Shown here: piece by piece, positions 1 through 11,288 of the stretch
Layout: the number at the start of each line of letters is the position of its first letter
Numbering within the stretch: the first letter of the stretch is position 1
Origin: Datura wrightii
Taxonomy: Eukaryota; Streptophyta; Magnoliopsida; Solanales; Solanaceae
Assembly: GCA_035772735.1 (NCBI GenBank)
Contig: JASDFA010000003.1
Location: 98,699,001-98,763,000, forward strand
Reading direction: 5' to 3'
DNA length: 64,000 bases
Program-made: the position numbers and the translations under genes
The notes under the pieces: model-generated
Databases searched by the model: none
Told to the model about the DNA's origin: nothing
The model's input: only the letters and a program-made list of their open reading frames with translations

Positions 1-838
1 CATTTGAAGCACAATAAAGCTTGAGTTTTCTTATTATTGATGAATCCTACATTCGTATAATCTTCTTATCTTCATTCATGAGTAGCTAATTCTATTGCTA
101 GGGGTGTGTGCTTGATAGAGTCTAGAACGGATTGGGTGTTTTTTTAGTCTTACATTCACTTATCTAGCATGAAGCTATTGCTTTCTCTAAGTTTTAATTG
201 AAATATCTATGGTTGCAAACATAAATTATGTTTACTTATCTTGCTTTTTCTTGAGAAAGAGAAGTAGGATTTGGGTGAGAAAGCAATAGCGGGAAATTGA
301 ATTTTGAAGGTGTGGGGTTGGGCAAGAGATAGCCAATACCCATTTTCATAATTATTCAAGAATTAAGGCTAGAAATAGCTCGACTCTTCTCCAAGTTAAT
401 ATGTCTATTTTGTTATGTGACCTTGGGGTTCGAGAGAACTCAAGTAAAATATAGCCAAGTGGTTGAGAAACATCGAGTGCAGCCTTGTGTATGACTATTC
501 ATGCTTGTAATTGGTTCTTTAGACTTATCAATTAACCCCAATCCTATCGATACCCCGTCAATAGCACATCCTTAGTACTTTCTCTCATTGCTGCTTCAAT
601 TCAAATTGCCCTATTTTGTTATTGATTTTAGAGTCATATAGTGATCTTACTTTTCCCTAAATTTTGCTTTACAGGTTGCTATGCAATGATGTTAGTTAGT
701 TTCGATTGATTTACAACCTTAGTAGCAATCATTCCCCATTCCCTACGGATTCGACCTCGACTCATAATTGGGTAAATTATATTACATACAATAATGTACA
801 CTGTCTCACTTTGAGGAGTGGATATTTGGACGTTATCA
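1..838 (+). repeat. E1 5' LTR, 3' portion only
   Basis: Non-coding AT-rich sequence ending at gacgttatca, directly followed by a degenerate tRNA-Asp primer site, as expected at an LTR/internal junction. The start lies outside the window. The matching 3' LTR of this element begins at 6542 with different (5'-half) sequence, so the two copies cannot be aligned here. No convincing coding region is present. Confidence 0.6.
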
Positions 839-840
839 AT

Positions 841-858
841 TTTGCCGTCATTCCCTAG
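841..858 (+). promoter_or_regulatory. Degenerate primer binding site (tRNA-Asp type) of E1
   Basis: The stretch ttgccgtcattccctag is a decayed version of TGGCGCCGTTGCCGGGG, which is intact in E9 and (reverse strand) E8. Its place after the LTR end CA and before a gag-like remnant supports the reading. Several mismatches suggest it no longer primes. Confidence 0.5.
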
Positions 859-950
859 AAATTGAGTTGTGATAGCCAATATTTGTTTATTGATTCAAAC
901 TTGTTTTGCATCTTGTTTTTATTATATTTTTGTTAGTTTTTACTTGTATT

Positions 951-1962
951 ATGTTACTGGGGAATGAAAGAAGGTTTGGTGGTTTCAACCCATATCTTGA
1001 TGACCATGTCCTTATTATGAAGGACCCTATCTTTGGCAAGATTGCAAATATGCCCCCAGAAGAGAGACGAGTGCACCTCTTTCTCCTATGATTGGTATAG
1101 TTGCACTTTATGTGGTGGCCATGGTAGACATTAGGGTGCTTGTCCCAATGAGTTCACTTCTTGATATAGTTGCTATGATACAAATGCTAGTTGTGCTCTT
1201 GAGCTTGATTGGAATGAAGCCATGGCATGTGAGGGAGAAAGCAATACATGCGACCTCATGGAATCCATGCTCCAAGCTTTTTTGGAGAGGGAGTCTAATT
1301 CAGAGAAGGATGTCGATTCCTCAATGCCCATGGAATGATCCCCTCATGAAGAAAGCTATATTGCTCTCAAAGAAGAAGTTGAGGAGATATTGAGAAGCAT
1401 AACAAGGAGGATTGAACAATGGGACCAATTCCAACTTGACTCGTGGGAGAAAACTCAACATGATGATGAAGAAGGGGTCAAGTAAATTTTCAACCCAACC
1501 AACCCAATTACAATGCGAGATGCCAAAAGTGAACAAGTGAGACTAGAGCTCCAAAGTGAAGTCCATCAAGCCATTTGTGAGGACTCTAGTGCACTTGGGA
1601 GGGATGATGTCAAGCAGGAAACATGCTTGAGAATGGGGTGAATTGAAATTCTCTCTAACCATTTCTCAACATTGAACTAGGTTGAAGATATAGAAATTGA
1701 GGCGACCAAGTTTATAAAGGAAGTTGAAGAGGAAGATCATAGTGGCTTCATCTTAAAGTATGTCATGCCAACAAGACCAAAGCAAATTCCTTCTTCAAGG
1801 GCCAAGAAATTCAAGATGCGACATCTATTGCCTGGATCCTTTACTTTTACACCACCACCCATCAAATGAAGCAGAAAATGGAAACAAAATTAGGGGTGCA
1901 ATTCAAATGCTCAAAGTGGAGAGAAAAATGGTGAAGATTGAAGCCATCGAGCTTCCACGTTA
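951..1962 (+). pseudogene. Gag-like CCHC protein of non-autonomous element E1 (decayed)
   Basis: Reading across frames near 1088-1150 gives a zinc knuckle of spacing CX2CX5HX3C followed by PN (C-TLC-GG…H…CPN), the same spacing and CPN ending as in the E2 protein at 10849-11133. Near 1740-1860 the frame reads ILK, then about 15 residues later KFKMRHLLPG and PPP, matching the C-terminal tail of the E2 protein (ILKF, KFKRQHLLLG, PPP). Stops and frameshifts interrupt it throughout. No protease, RT or integrase follows, so the element was probably non-autonomous. The zinc knuckle suggests nucleic-acid binding as in Gag; the tail has no function I recognise. The start is uncertain. Confidence 0.6.
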
Positions 1963-1992
1963 AATAAGGCACATCTTGGAAGGAAATTCAAG
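1948..1992 (+). other. Post-stop stem-loop motif, degenerate copy
   Basis: Cgagcttccacgttaaataa and the following aaggcacatcttgg match the block found right after the coding region in E2, E8 and E9 (gtcgagccgcgac, taaattaggcgctg, GGGAGGCAACCC). The stem is reduced to CTTG (1975-1978) with CAAG (1989-1992). Confidence 0.6.
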
Positions 1993-2103
1993 TGTTTTTA
2001 AATTTCTTTTTACTTTACATCTTTGTTGTCTTTGGTTGTACAGCGGTGAAACAGGTGTGAAATGTGAAAAAATGTGGAAGGAGTAAAATGAAGAACTTGT
2101 TTT

Positions 2104-2231
2104 GGACCTGCAAAACGCAGATCCTAATGTGCAAAATACAAGTCCAGCGCATGTGCCAACCAGAATACCTGAAAGAAAAAGAATTGCTCAACATTGAAAC
2201 ATTTGTGCTAGACCTACAAAACATAGGTCTA
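2104..2231 (+). repeat. Short hairpin modules in E1 internal region
   Basis: Two hairpins of similar design: ggacctgc-aaaa-cgcagatcc at 2104-2124 (one mismatch) and tagaccta…taggtcta at 2209-2231 (8 perfect pairs). Related modules recur in the LTR of the same element (6711-6748, 12737-12757, 12822-12840). Confidence 0.6.
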
Positions 2232-2311
2232 AAGGTGCGAAATACAAGTCTGGTGCAACTTATGTCCAAAATGTCTGGCAAGAGAAGGTTAAGAAGAAGT
2301 GACTCTGCGCC

Positions 2312-4595
2312 TGTCATGACTCGAGTTTACACCCTGAACGCGATGCGATACTTAGGGTCACAAGTAACTCCAAGAAAACCTCGGTAAAGCATATTTCTAC
2401 TAAGACTAATCTGCTGAAAATAATTATTATAAAGCGGAAGCTGATAATAGAAATAAATTAATACTGAATAATGACAAAATCTAAAAACCCAAGATGAATC
2501 TATAAATATTGTCTGAAAGCCTTCTAAAATGACCTGATGAATTGGTGGGACAAACCCCCAGCTAACTCTAATGTTAAACTAAAAAAACCAAATACAATTG
2601 AAGATGAAACTCCGGCACTTGGCAGATGAGGACTCACCATTGAAGCTGTTGGGATATCACCAAGAGAGAGTCTAACTACGGTGCTGAGGTTGAGTACCTA
2701 AGCCTATATCATAAAATGATATAGCATATAAAAGTATGTGATCGGTACTTTGAATGCACTGAGTATGCGGGGTGAAATTAAAACATAGAATACTGTATAT
2801 TTGTAAACTGTACTGACAAGACATGTAATGACCATATTTGGATTCGTATGTACAGAAATAATCTGAAAGTCTGATAATACTGTAAGTACTAATAACTGTC
2901 TTAAAGTCATAAAAATATTTTGATATCTAGAGGACTGAACTAAATTGGAGACTATGACTGTACTAGACTGAGTTGTACTATGGGAGAGACTATAACTGAC
3001 ATGTAACCACGTGAGCTAAATGTAGAGTCCGATGTATACCCCCCATCGGAGAAGGACCACTGTACCTTTCCAGGGTACAGTGGTTGAACTGAGTGATTGT
3101 TATTTGGGGCCCATTCAGTCTAATATCCTACGATGGCAATGTAGTTCTGGGAACTTGGGTGCACTGAACCCCATCCCGCTCGGTGCTAAGTACTACACCC
3201 ACTGGAAATCCTAAATGTGTCTAACTATGCTGATAGCTTGAACTGATGCCCTAAGACTAAGTTAGAAATACTTATCTAGAAGTGTTTTGAGAATCTAAGG
3301 ATCTGAAAGAAACTATGTTCTAAAACTTTTCAGAGTTGCTTTATCTGAAAGCAATGTAACAGTCTAAAGAACATCTAATAAACTGATAAAATAATTTTAC
3401 TGAGTTTCTCAAAAGACTGACAAAAGTCAAACTGATCAGCTGACATTTTTGGAGGATACAAAGTATACTTAGTACTGACTGAAATTCTAATACTGACTAT
3501 ATAAACTTTTTATTCATGTATCTATACTAGCATTCAAATTTTGAGTGAAAAATATCATACTTATACAACATATATATTTGAGTTCTAAATCATACAAGTT
3601 TCATTCAAAATCGTGTTAAAGATCAATACTAAGAAAGCAACTGTATAAATAAAACTTGGACATGACTTTTAGCTAGGGATAATAATGTTCATTTAGAGAA
3701 GTTAACAAGATTTAAGGAGTCTCTTAACTAACTAAAAATCCTAGCTTCAATTTCTGCAGAGCTAGAATTTGGAAAGTTTTTCTGAAAATAATTTGGACAC
3801 AAGGGGGAAAGAAAACCCTTGTTGAAGTCCCATATACCTTAAGGAGGATCCCTGATACTTAGCTTAAAAGATCTGAGAAAAGATGGATGCCCTAGCTCTT
3901 TCTCGGAACTAGCTGTCTCGGTTCTCTGAATGTTTTCTAAAGAATGAGGAGAGAGGGTCGTCTAATCCCCTAAATCCCTTCTAAATATTCCCAATACGAT
4001 GTAGTTTAGGAGTTAGGATGTTAGGACTTTATAAAAATTCCCCTGGAAACTGTTATTAAAATTTTGCCCGTCGGCTGGTATGACTCAACCTAGAGTGGTA
4101 CCAGGATCATATGACCCATACTGACATCCGTGGTAAGGGGCCTTGCTCAACACCATTCTCTAAACTTTTCCATGGAAGTCTACCATGACCCACGAGAACT
4201 TACTACAGGTCTTACTACTATTTGTAGCTTCTTCAAAGCATTTTGAACATGTCTTTAAAATTCAAATCACGACTGGATGGTATGACCTGTACCCTCTTAT
4301 CGTGAGTCGTACCTTGGCTCATGGTTTTTTCCAGAATTTCTGATCTCTTCTATGAACTTTTCCAAAACTAGTTAGTACGATCCATACCATGGTGGTACGA
4401 ATCATGACATGCAGTTGTGGTTTCCCCTTATCTACCTATACTGTTTCCTTGGCCCTCTTGTTATGAGTCCTAGTACAGCTCGTACCATTGTCCTACGAGT
4501 CGTACTATGACTCATACAGAGACCTTTTTGCTAGTTTCTTGCATGATCACATTTTAAGTCTGTAGGCTAGTCCCAAGGATTTCTGGGGTGTTACA
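2312..4595 (-). mobile_element. Solo LTR of a Tekay-type chromovirus, inserted in E1
   Basis: On the minus strand it begins TGTAACACCCCAGAAATCC and ends ACTCGAGTCATGACA, the terminal pattern of the Tekay-type LTRs elsewhere in the window (27868, 59587). It also contains their landmarks on the minus strand: a tggtgagtcctcat block near 2625-2640 and an agcaccgag block near 3175-3190. Flanks tgcgcc (2306-2311) and tgcccc (4596-4601) could be an imperfect target duplication. No internal region or second LTR is present, so it is read as a solo LTR left by LTR-LTR recombination. No protein-coding content. Confidence 0.7.
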
Positions 4596-6508
4596 TGCCC
4601 CACATACAAAACAAAGGTTGGGTTGTGTAGTCCATAGTCCTAGTGCAGATCCTTAGGTAGACACTAATGTTCAGCTCGCAAATTCTTCCATCGGTCCAGG
4701 GAGTTCTTTCATCTATTTCCCTTATTTTGTTCAACCTTGTGCATCGAGGACAATGCATTATTTTTGTTGGAGGTGAAGTCTGAGCAACCCACTCGTTAGT
4801 GATGCATGATTTGGCCCTATGATAGATTGGGTTACATCATTCCTAAGGGCGAATGTCATTGCTTGCTATTTAGCATTGCCTTTGTAGATAGTAGATAGTA
4901 ATAAACTCTAAGGGTTTGTAATACCACAGTTCTTTCCTAAGGCGCAAATTTTTCTTATTTTATTTTTGTGTCAAATCGGGTGGCACTTTCCTATGATAGA
5001 TTGAGAGACACTTTCTTAAGAGAAAATGCCAAGTTTAGTGTCTTTGGGAGTCTTTATTGCACTTTTTTTAAGAGGTACCACCAAAAAAATTTATTGGCAT
5101 TGCAAATCATTTTAGATGAAAAGGGGCACTTGAATTTGAAAATGAGCAACCTCTTGCCATGGGTTGCACATTCTTGGTTTGGCTTTTGATTTGCAAAATT
5201 ATCTTATCCAAAGTCATACCCTTGATTTGATTTTGAAAAGTAGTGAACTCCTTGGATTGTGATGCCTTATGTGGTGAGGTCTTTAACTTGATTTTCATGT
5301 GTGCATCTTGTCTAAAACTTGCCCTAAGTGTGACTCAAAGTGAAATTTTAGATGTAGCTGTAGTTAGAAGATGACCTTAGGCTTTCTTTGGATAGTTACT
5401 TCACCAAAATGACCTCCTTAAACATCAATCTTTGCAAAGCTAGAGTTGAGCCTTTAACCGTTTTTCCTTGAAAACTGCATTACAAGCCTATTACCCTTTT
5501 TAATCCCCTTCTTTGACACCTAATCCTCCCTAATTTCTAAGTGATGAAAGAAAGAAAGTAGGTCTTGAAGCCCAAGACATAGGGAGAGATAAGAAAATGA
5601 ATTGAAATGAGGCAAGAGCCTAAGTTTGAGGGTTTGCAAAAAGAGAAAATATGTGAGCTTCAAGGTGAGGTAGCACTAAATTACTTGTCAAAATAATGAA
5701 TAGATTGTTGAAAAAGCTCTAATCAACAGAAGGAAAAGAAAAAGTTGAAAGGTCCTATCTTCTGCTTAAGTAAGGCTGATTGTAGAATCTAAAGGTGTTA
5801 CAAGGGTGGTTCTTGATGAAAAAATAAGAATGATGAATAAAGAGAGATAAGGCGGAGTGATCTCACTAAAGTAGAAGGATGTTTAATTGTTTTCACAAAA
5901 GGCATTAGGGTGGTTCTAGTCACTAAAACTAACATTTGTCCTACCCATACCCCTAGCCTTCATTATGACCCTCAAGACCTTAGTGATTTCGGGTGTAGCA
6001 ACTCTACATTAGTAGCAAGTTACACGAAAGGCAAGCCTATGGGTCAATTTGGATACAATTGAATTTCTTTGTAAGAGTGAGCACATTTGTTTGATTCTGT
6101 TATCCCTATGTGTGAAATGCATGAAAATGAATGGGATTCTCTCTTTGCGTTAGTGGCATCACTTTCATGGGTTACACGTAAAGTTGTATTTTTATTTGAG
6201 AGTGTGATCAAGACAAGTTATGTAGTGAACTTTGAGGCAAGCCTTGAATATGAATTGTCAATGACTTGGGATGCTAATTGAGCTTGATTTGATTGGCTAT
6301 GCCCCTTTTTTTGAACGAAATAAATGCATGTTAAATATGCCAACTGTTGTGATCACCTCTTGAAGTATGTGCAACAAGTTTAAGTCTTTTCTTTTTATTG
6401 AGCCGGTGTGTGATTGTGGGGTTGTGCTAAGTTCTAGTGGTCCCTTGTGTGCAACTCTTGTGTGATGACATGCTTAATTCAATTTCTTAGTTGAGAGGAA
6501 ATACCTTC
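4596..6508 (+). other. Non-coding internal region of E1
   Basis: No credible coding sequence. A 'gaggacaatgcatta' phrase near 4747 resembles Athila-type 3' sequence. Near 6030-6048 the phrase ggcaagcctatgggtca is shared with the 3' non-coding regions of E9 (about 47250) and, reversed, E8, which supports placing this stretch between the coding remnant and the 3' LTR. Confidence 0.5.
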
Positions 6509-6541
6509 TTGAGGACAAGCAATGGTTCAAGTTTGGGGTTA
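6509..6541 (+). promoter_or_regulatory. Polypurine tract and pre-PPT hairpin of E1
   Basis: CTTGAGGACAAG is a small hairpin with AGGA loop, followed by a purine-rich caagtttggggtta immediately before the LTR start at 6542. Counterparts stand before the 3' LTRs of E2, E8, E9 and E5. Confidence 0.65.
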
Positions 6542-6790
6542 TGATGAGTTGGTAATTTACCAACTCATTAAGCTTTAAAGCATGAACTTTTGCTTGATTT
6601 TCAACTCATTTAGGAAGGTTTTATGCCTTTTGTCTTTGATTTTACAAGTATTAAATGTAAACAAGGATAGCACAGGAATTCAACAAAAAGCAAAGTGTTG
6701 GAAGCAGAAGACCTGCATTTCGCACTTGGACGCCTGCGAAATGCAGGTGCCACATAGAGTAGCATTGGCCTGAAGTTGAAGAGCACCTAT
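6542..6790 (+). repeat. E1 3' LTR, first part
   Basis: Starts TGATGAGTTGG right after the polypurine tract. A 25-nt perfect palindrome lies at its 5' end: atgagttggtaa (6544-6555), centre t, ttaccaactcat (6557-6568). A second perfect 14-bp stem is at 6711-6724/6735-6748 with a 10-nt loop. The LTR is interrupted by E2 at 6791 and continues at 12724. Confidence 0.75.
6711..6748 (+). repeat. Perfect 14-bp hairpin in E1 LTR
   Basis: Arms acctgcatttcgca and tgcgaaatgcaggt are exactly complementary, with loop cttggacgcc. A perfect stem in an otherwise decayed element is unexpected. Confidence 0.85.
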
Positions 6791-7692
6791 TGTTCGGGTG
6801 GTTTTGGGTTATAAAACCGACACGCAAGTGCACGTGGTCGAACAAGTAGTAAGTGGCTTTAGTAAGCCAAGTATCGATCCCACTGAGACTTGGATTAAGT
6901 GCAATTTGCTCAAGTATACTATATTTTACTTCTGAAAATGTAGACAACAATGTAACCAAAAAGTTGATAGTTTGTTTTATATATTTTTATACTAAAACTA
7001 AGAACAATTATCTACTTTGAATCTGAACTATGAATAAAAGCATGCTGAGGTTAAACGAACATGTAATGAAAGTGATTATCATCATCAATTGGTTAATCTT
7101 TTCTTCCTGTTGCTAGCCAAGAACATTTGCCAAGAGATTAAAACTCTCGTATTTAACCTCACTTAAGAATCATGAACCATCCGTCTACATTTCTATGATC
7201 AAATGCAATTCATGTCCTAGCCATACGATTCCGGTTCCTAAATTGACTAATACGACTTTCAGGTATATTTCTATCCTGAAAGCAAATCAAGACCCAATTT
7301 TCCCAAATCAAGTAAAGAACATATCCTATTAATTCACAACTTTTCAATTTCGTGCTCTCTCGAGTGAAACCGGACTTTTTAGATGTACATTAATGTAGGC
7401 CACACACCAATGCAGTAAGAACAAGAATTAATAGAACAACATGGAAGAAAAGATGAAAACCATAGAATCAATAATCAAATTTCATCACAATTGTTCATAA
7501 CCTCAGCAAGGAGAGGAATTAGCCACTCATTTGTGGATTAATCATCATAAAATGAGTGTTAATCATACAAGCCAATTGAATTAAAGAAGAAAGAAAGAGA
7601 GAAAAAACCCTGAACTTTTCGTCCCTCAACTGCCTGTAACCCACGTCCTTGCTCCACCAAGTCAGAATTCTGAAAAATGAACCTAAGTGTGC

Positions 7693-7855
7693 TATTTATA
7701 GTAGTGGGACTTTTTCCCGGAATAACAAGCAACGTGTCACGGAGTGCATCGTGGAGCACTGCCTCCGTGACACGCTACGGACGTGGAGGCTCTCTGGAAA
7801 TCACCCGAACTTGGCCCCGGCAGCACCCTGCCGCGTTGGCAGCGTGTCACGCTGC
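7693..7855 (-). promoter_or_regulatory. TATA box and GTGNCAC dyads in E2 3' LTR
   Basis: Minus-strand TATAAATA at 7700-7693. Upstream of it in element sense lies a perfect 12-bp inverted repeat cgtgtcacggag (7733-7744)/ctccgtgacacg (7763-7774), then the 17-nt palindrome gcagcgtgtcacgctgc at 7839-7855. All are centred on GTGNCAC or its inverse. Confidence 0.7.
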
Positions 7856-7894
7856 TTGGGCAGCGCGTTGGCACCTCTTGGTCGCGCAGCCAAC

Positions 7895-7981
7895 CTGCCG
7901 TGGCACGTTGCCAACGCGCAGGTGGGCTGTTGTGGTTGGCCTGCCTGCCGTGGCACGTTGCCAACGCGCAGGTGGGCTGTT
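7895..7981 (-). repeat. Two tandem 50-bp GC-rich units in E2 LTR
   Basis: The 37-nt stretch starting ctgccgtggcacgttgcc at 7895 is repeated exactly at 7945. The same pair occurs in the other LTR at 12392 and 12442, so the duplication predates this insertion. Confidence 0.9.
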
Positions 7982-8221
7982 TTGTGCCTCCTCTTTGCCG
8001 ACGTTCGCGTGTTAATTCCGTTTCCAAGCATCTACTTCACCAACTCATGGATTAGTTACTCAAAAGTCATCAAAACCTACAAAACAAAGGCTAATCATGT
8101 TGGTTAGCACATATCTTCACTTCATATAAAATTACATGAAAATGTATACAATAACTTAGATAAACAAGACTAATTTAAGTCATAAAGCATATCTCGGGCA
8201 TGCTATTTTTGCCCGTGATCA

Positions 8222-8254
8222 CAACCCCATAAAGCCTTGTTCGTCCTCGAACAA
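8222..8254 (-). promoter_or_regulatory. Polypurine tract and AGGA-loop hairpin of E2
   Basis: In element sense: ttgttcg-agga-cgaacaa (8254-8237), a perfect 7-bp stem with AGGA loop, then aaggctttatggggttg directly before the 3' LTR. It matches E9 (47637-47674). Confidence 0.8.
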
Positions 8255-10127
8255 CCTTTTACATATCATGCATATGGAGACTCCCGCATAACTAATTTAG
8301 CAAGATAATTCAAGTTACAGCTATAATTATTACGTCAGATAACAAGCTACAAATAGAGCATGCATGATTTGATCATTGAAATGAAGTACAACTATGTTGA
8401 GACTTCTTAACCTCAAGAATCGACTCTCAATCTTAGCAAACTCATGCAAATCAACTGATTAAGAAATCCCACATGAATTATATCCTTCATTCAACATGTG
8501 CCCCTCACGGAAAGAGAGTTACCCAATTTCACACGCAAAAACAATTTTTTATATCACAACATGTGTGGGTACATGCATAGAATTACACTCACTCTCACAA
8601 AGAATTCACATGCATCATGTAATGACCCATAAGCTTGCCCTTAGTGTTTTATTCCGCTAATTTAAAGATGTGTGAATGTAAGATCAAGTAGGACTTTTTA
8701 GGTTGTAATGTAATTCAGGTGTGGGTAAGTACTATTATGATCAGTAATAGTTACTATCTTTCCTTAGCGCTTTTAATACATCACGCCTTCATTACAAACT
8801 TCCCTTCCCTCACTTCACCTTTTTCTCTTTTCATCTTTCTTTTTCCTCTTTTGTTCCCCCCTTTCTTTAGGCACTTTTAGCTTATTAGTAAGGAGTTCTA
8901 TAAGTAACTTTTCATTTATTTATTTTCTTACTCCCTACTAATACTCACCCATATTCAAACAAGTGAACCTTTGTCCTTTTCTCACTTCTCCAACTTGCTA
9001 CTTTTCCCTTCTTTTCATTTTTCTCACTCCTTTACTCTTTCAGATTTTTCCTTTAAGTGCTTAGGAGTTTTGGTTCAATTTCAAGGCTAATGAAAGAAAA
9101 AAAAGGATTAAGCTTATGTTGCAGCTGTCAAAGAATAGGCTCAAGGCTCAATGGGGTTAACTAGGATTAATTTTTCAAGGCAGGTATAATGAGGGATAAA
9201 AGTTTGGTTCATTCAAAGAAATGCCTAAATCATCTCCTACAATTCACATCCTTCATTTCGTTTTATAAACACACCAGGCAAGTTCTAGACAATCCACAAT
9301 AGCACAGAATACTCAAAAACCTTACACTCATGGCACATGCTCAAATCAAGACACATTCAGTAGACTCTTCCTCAGCTAATCACAAGAATTCAGAATTAAG
9401 CTTCAATCATATTGAGTCAAATTCAAGAACCTAAGTGTCTCACACAAAGTTATACACTTGCATGCTTCAACACTGAACATACTTGCATCTTACAACCATT
9501 TATAGCCCATAACAAGAACCTCAAGCATCGATTAGCTACGGGTTCACAAACCCACAACCTATCGACTAATTCTTCCTCAAGACGGTCGTCATCCATCCAT
9601 CGTCGGAAACAGTCCCTAGCTATGACTAAAAACTTTATATACAGCAAAGAAAAGAAAAAGAAAATTTTTATTTTTCGATTCAAAGACCCCCCGTCGGAAA
9701 AGAACCGAAAAGAAAAACCAACGGGTGATGAAGTCCTGCTTAATTTACAAAAAATTTTCACATTTTTCACATTTCTCACAAGCATTACATTCACCAAAAA
9801 TCATTAAGCACAAAAATTTAGAAATTTGAAATTTCCCTCACCCCACACCTAAATCATTGTATGTCCTCATAGCATCAAATTAAAATTTAAAAAGGGTGAG
9901 AAATACTCCCTGAGGCCTTTAGGTCTAGCTAATAGCATGCCTTCCTTCAACTTTGCACAAGTGGGTGTTCAACCCCACACTTTTTCTCTTCCATGCTTGT
10001 TAGCTTCCTCCTCCACGGGTACTCAGACTTCCCCTCCATCTGTGCTTAACTTTCCACCAAAACAACACAAGATGAAAAATAAATAAAATCAACTTAAATG
10101 CAAGAAAGTAAAATGGTACCCATGTAC
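8255..10127 (-). other. Non-coding 3' region of E2
   Basis: About 1.9 kb between the gag-like ORF and the polypurine tract with no credible coding region. It contains the conserved gatggatggatgacgacc block (9561-9620) and blocks shared with E8/E9 such as gcaagcttatgggtcatt (near 8620-8640, reverse) and acgaaatgaagga (near 9255). Pyrimidine-rich plus-strand runs occur at 8810-9060. Confidence 0.6.
9561..9620 (-). other. Conserved non-coding block (gatggatggatgacgacc)
   Basis: In element sense gatggatggatgacgaccg followed by tctt and, after a variable stretch, agtcgatagg. Near-identical blocks lie at the same relative place in E8 (31008-31075) and E9 (46223-46308). Confidence 0.8.
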
Positions 10128-10180
10128 CCTTGGGTTGCCTCCCAAGCAGCGCCTAATTTTACGTCGCGGCACGACGTACC
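10128..10180 (-). other. Post-stop stem-loop motif of E2
   Basis: Begins 5 nt after the ORF stop. In sense: cgtcgtgccgcgacg, a taggcgctg block, then CTTGGG-AGGCAA-CCCAAG (10146-10129). The stem differs from E9 (CACGGG/CCCGTG) on both arms, keeping the pairing. Confidence 0.8.
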
Positions 10181-10185
10181 AAGTT

Positions 10186-11133
10186 TCACCGCTTTTTCCT
10201 CCACCTTGAGGATATGAATCTCACCCCTAATTTCTTCTCTAACTTCCTCTTATGCTCCAGGGGTGGTGGTGAAAAATTGTAAGGACCAAGCAGTAGATGT
10301 TGCCTTTTGAACTTATTAGCCCTCAAGTAAGCGAAGTCATTTTGTCTCTCCGAGTTAGCAAATTTCAAAATATACGGGGCTTGGTCCTCCTCTAGACATT
10401 TCTCTATAAGCTTGGAAGACACTATTTCTATGTTTTCAACCAAACTTAATGTCAAAAAATGCTTCGAGTGTGGTCCAATAAACCTCCACTCTGAAACTGC
10501 ATTATCCTTGACCTCCTTACTTGCATACACCTTCTCAGCATCGACATCTATCTCTCCATTAATGTCAAATGGGGGATACTCTATCTCTTCTTCCACGAAT
10601 GGATTTTCCATAAGTGTGAGCCCATCACATGGACACTCAAGAGATTCTAATTGTTGGGCTTCATCCAAAAATTCACCCTTGTCTTCCTCTTGTAGTTCCT
10701 CTTGAATATCGGCTAAAACTGTCACCTGCAATTTATCACAAGCTTCAGCCTCAGCAATCATCTCCGTGAATTTGACGCTCATCCTTTCTAGAGCCTCTGC
10801 ATTCTCTTCTTGCTGAATTCTCAATACTGCCATCGCCTCCTTCATTGCTTATAATTGCTCCAGGAGTTGTTTCAGCATGTCTTCTATTCGAGCTTGGCGT
10901 CCCAAGTCCTCATTTTCAGCATGCCTATATTTAGCAAAAACAACAGAAGGATCATAGTAGGGGCTTGGGGGAGGGGAATATGCATTCGGACAGTCATCCC
11001 AATGGCCATCTTGACCACCACATATATTGCACGTGTTACAGTGTTGCCACGAGTGGTGTCCTCCGCAATTCAGACAAGATTCGCTAAAATATGAGTATCC
11101 ACCATTTATACCATTTGTATTCCACGATGTCAT
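10186..11133 (-). pseudogene. Gag-like CCHC protein of E2, one in-frame UAA
   Basis: One reading frame of about 315 codons, interrupted by a single TAA at 10851-10849; codons on both sides stay in phase (gag caa tta TAA gca atg). The first 94 codons hold a Cys/His cluster: CLNC…C followed by CNICGGQDGHWDDCPN, spacing CX2CX5HX3C. The second part (219 codons from ATG 10845) is glutamate-rich and probably coiled-coil at its N-terminus (about residues 1-60), acidic in the middle (EEDKGEFLDE, EEEIEYPPFD), and ends in a basic tail with ILKF, KFKRQHLLLG, SPPP and SSRWRKKR. The decayed E1 protein shares the zinc knuckle and tail. Probable role: RNA binding or packaging in a non-autonomous element. 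The stop may be a mutation or a readthrough point. Confidence 0.75.
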
Positions 11134-11265
11134 GTCAATAAGGGTATTCGAAAAAGAAAAAAATAAAATGAAAAAGAATTAAAACAAACACTAAGACCAA
11201 GTTTCCAGCACTAAGGAAAAAAATATAGTAAATTTACACTTAAGAAAAATTCACCAATTGCCAGT

Positions 11266-11282
11266 CCCCCGCAACGGCGCCA
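11266..11282 (-). promoter_or_regulatory. Primer binding site, tRNA-Asp, of E2
   Basis: Plus-strand cccccgcaacggcgcca matches the plant tRNA-Asp 3' end CCCCGGCAACGGCGCCA in 16 of 17 positions (tRNA sequence recalled). It lies 6 nt inside the 5' LTR end. Confidence 0.9.
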
Positions 11283-11288
11283 AAAACT

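Larger units (their letters stand above)
6791..8221 (-). repeat. E2 3' LTR
   Basis: In element sense it starts TGATCACGGGCA and ends CCGAACA. It includes a GC-rich dyad region (7733-7981), TATAAATA on the minus strand (7693-7700), and a start-proximal inverted repeat CGGGCA…TGCCCG. Confidence 0.95.

Noticed and set aside
906..1091. Small membrane protein ORF
   Set aside because: The hydrophobic start is AT-rich leader sequence of E1, and the frame is not the one carrying the recognisable zinc-knuckle remnant.
2520..2560. Hammerhead ribozyme core (ctgatga)
   Set aside because: No conserved GAAA partner or third stem was found at suitable distance, so the heptamer is taken as chance.
6711..6748. 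microRNA precursor
   Set aside because: The stem is only 14 bp, too short for a plant miRNA hairpin, although siRNA production cannot be excluded.
7649..8107. ORF of about 150 codons, present again at 12146-12604
   Set aside because: It lies in the two LTRs of E2, antisense to the element. The match reflects LTR identity, not independent conservation, and the region is the GC-rich dyad and tandem-repeat part.
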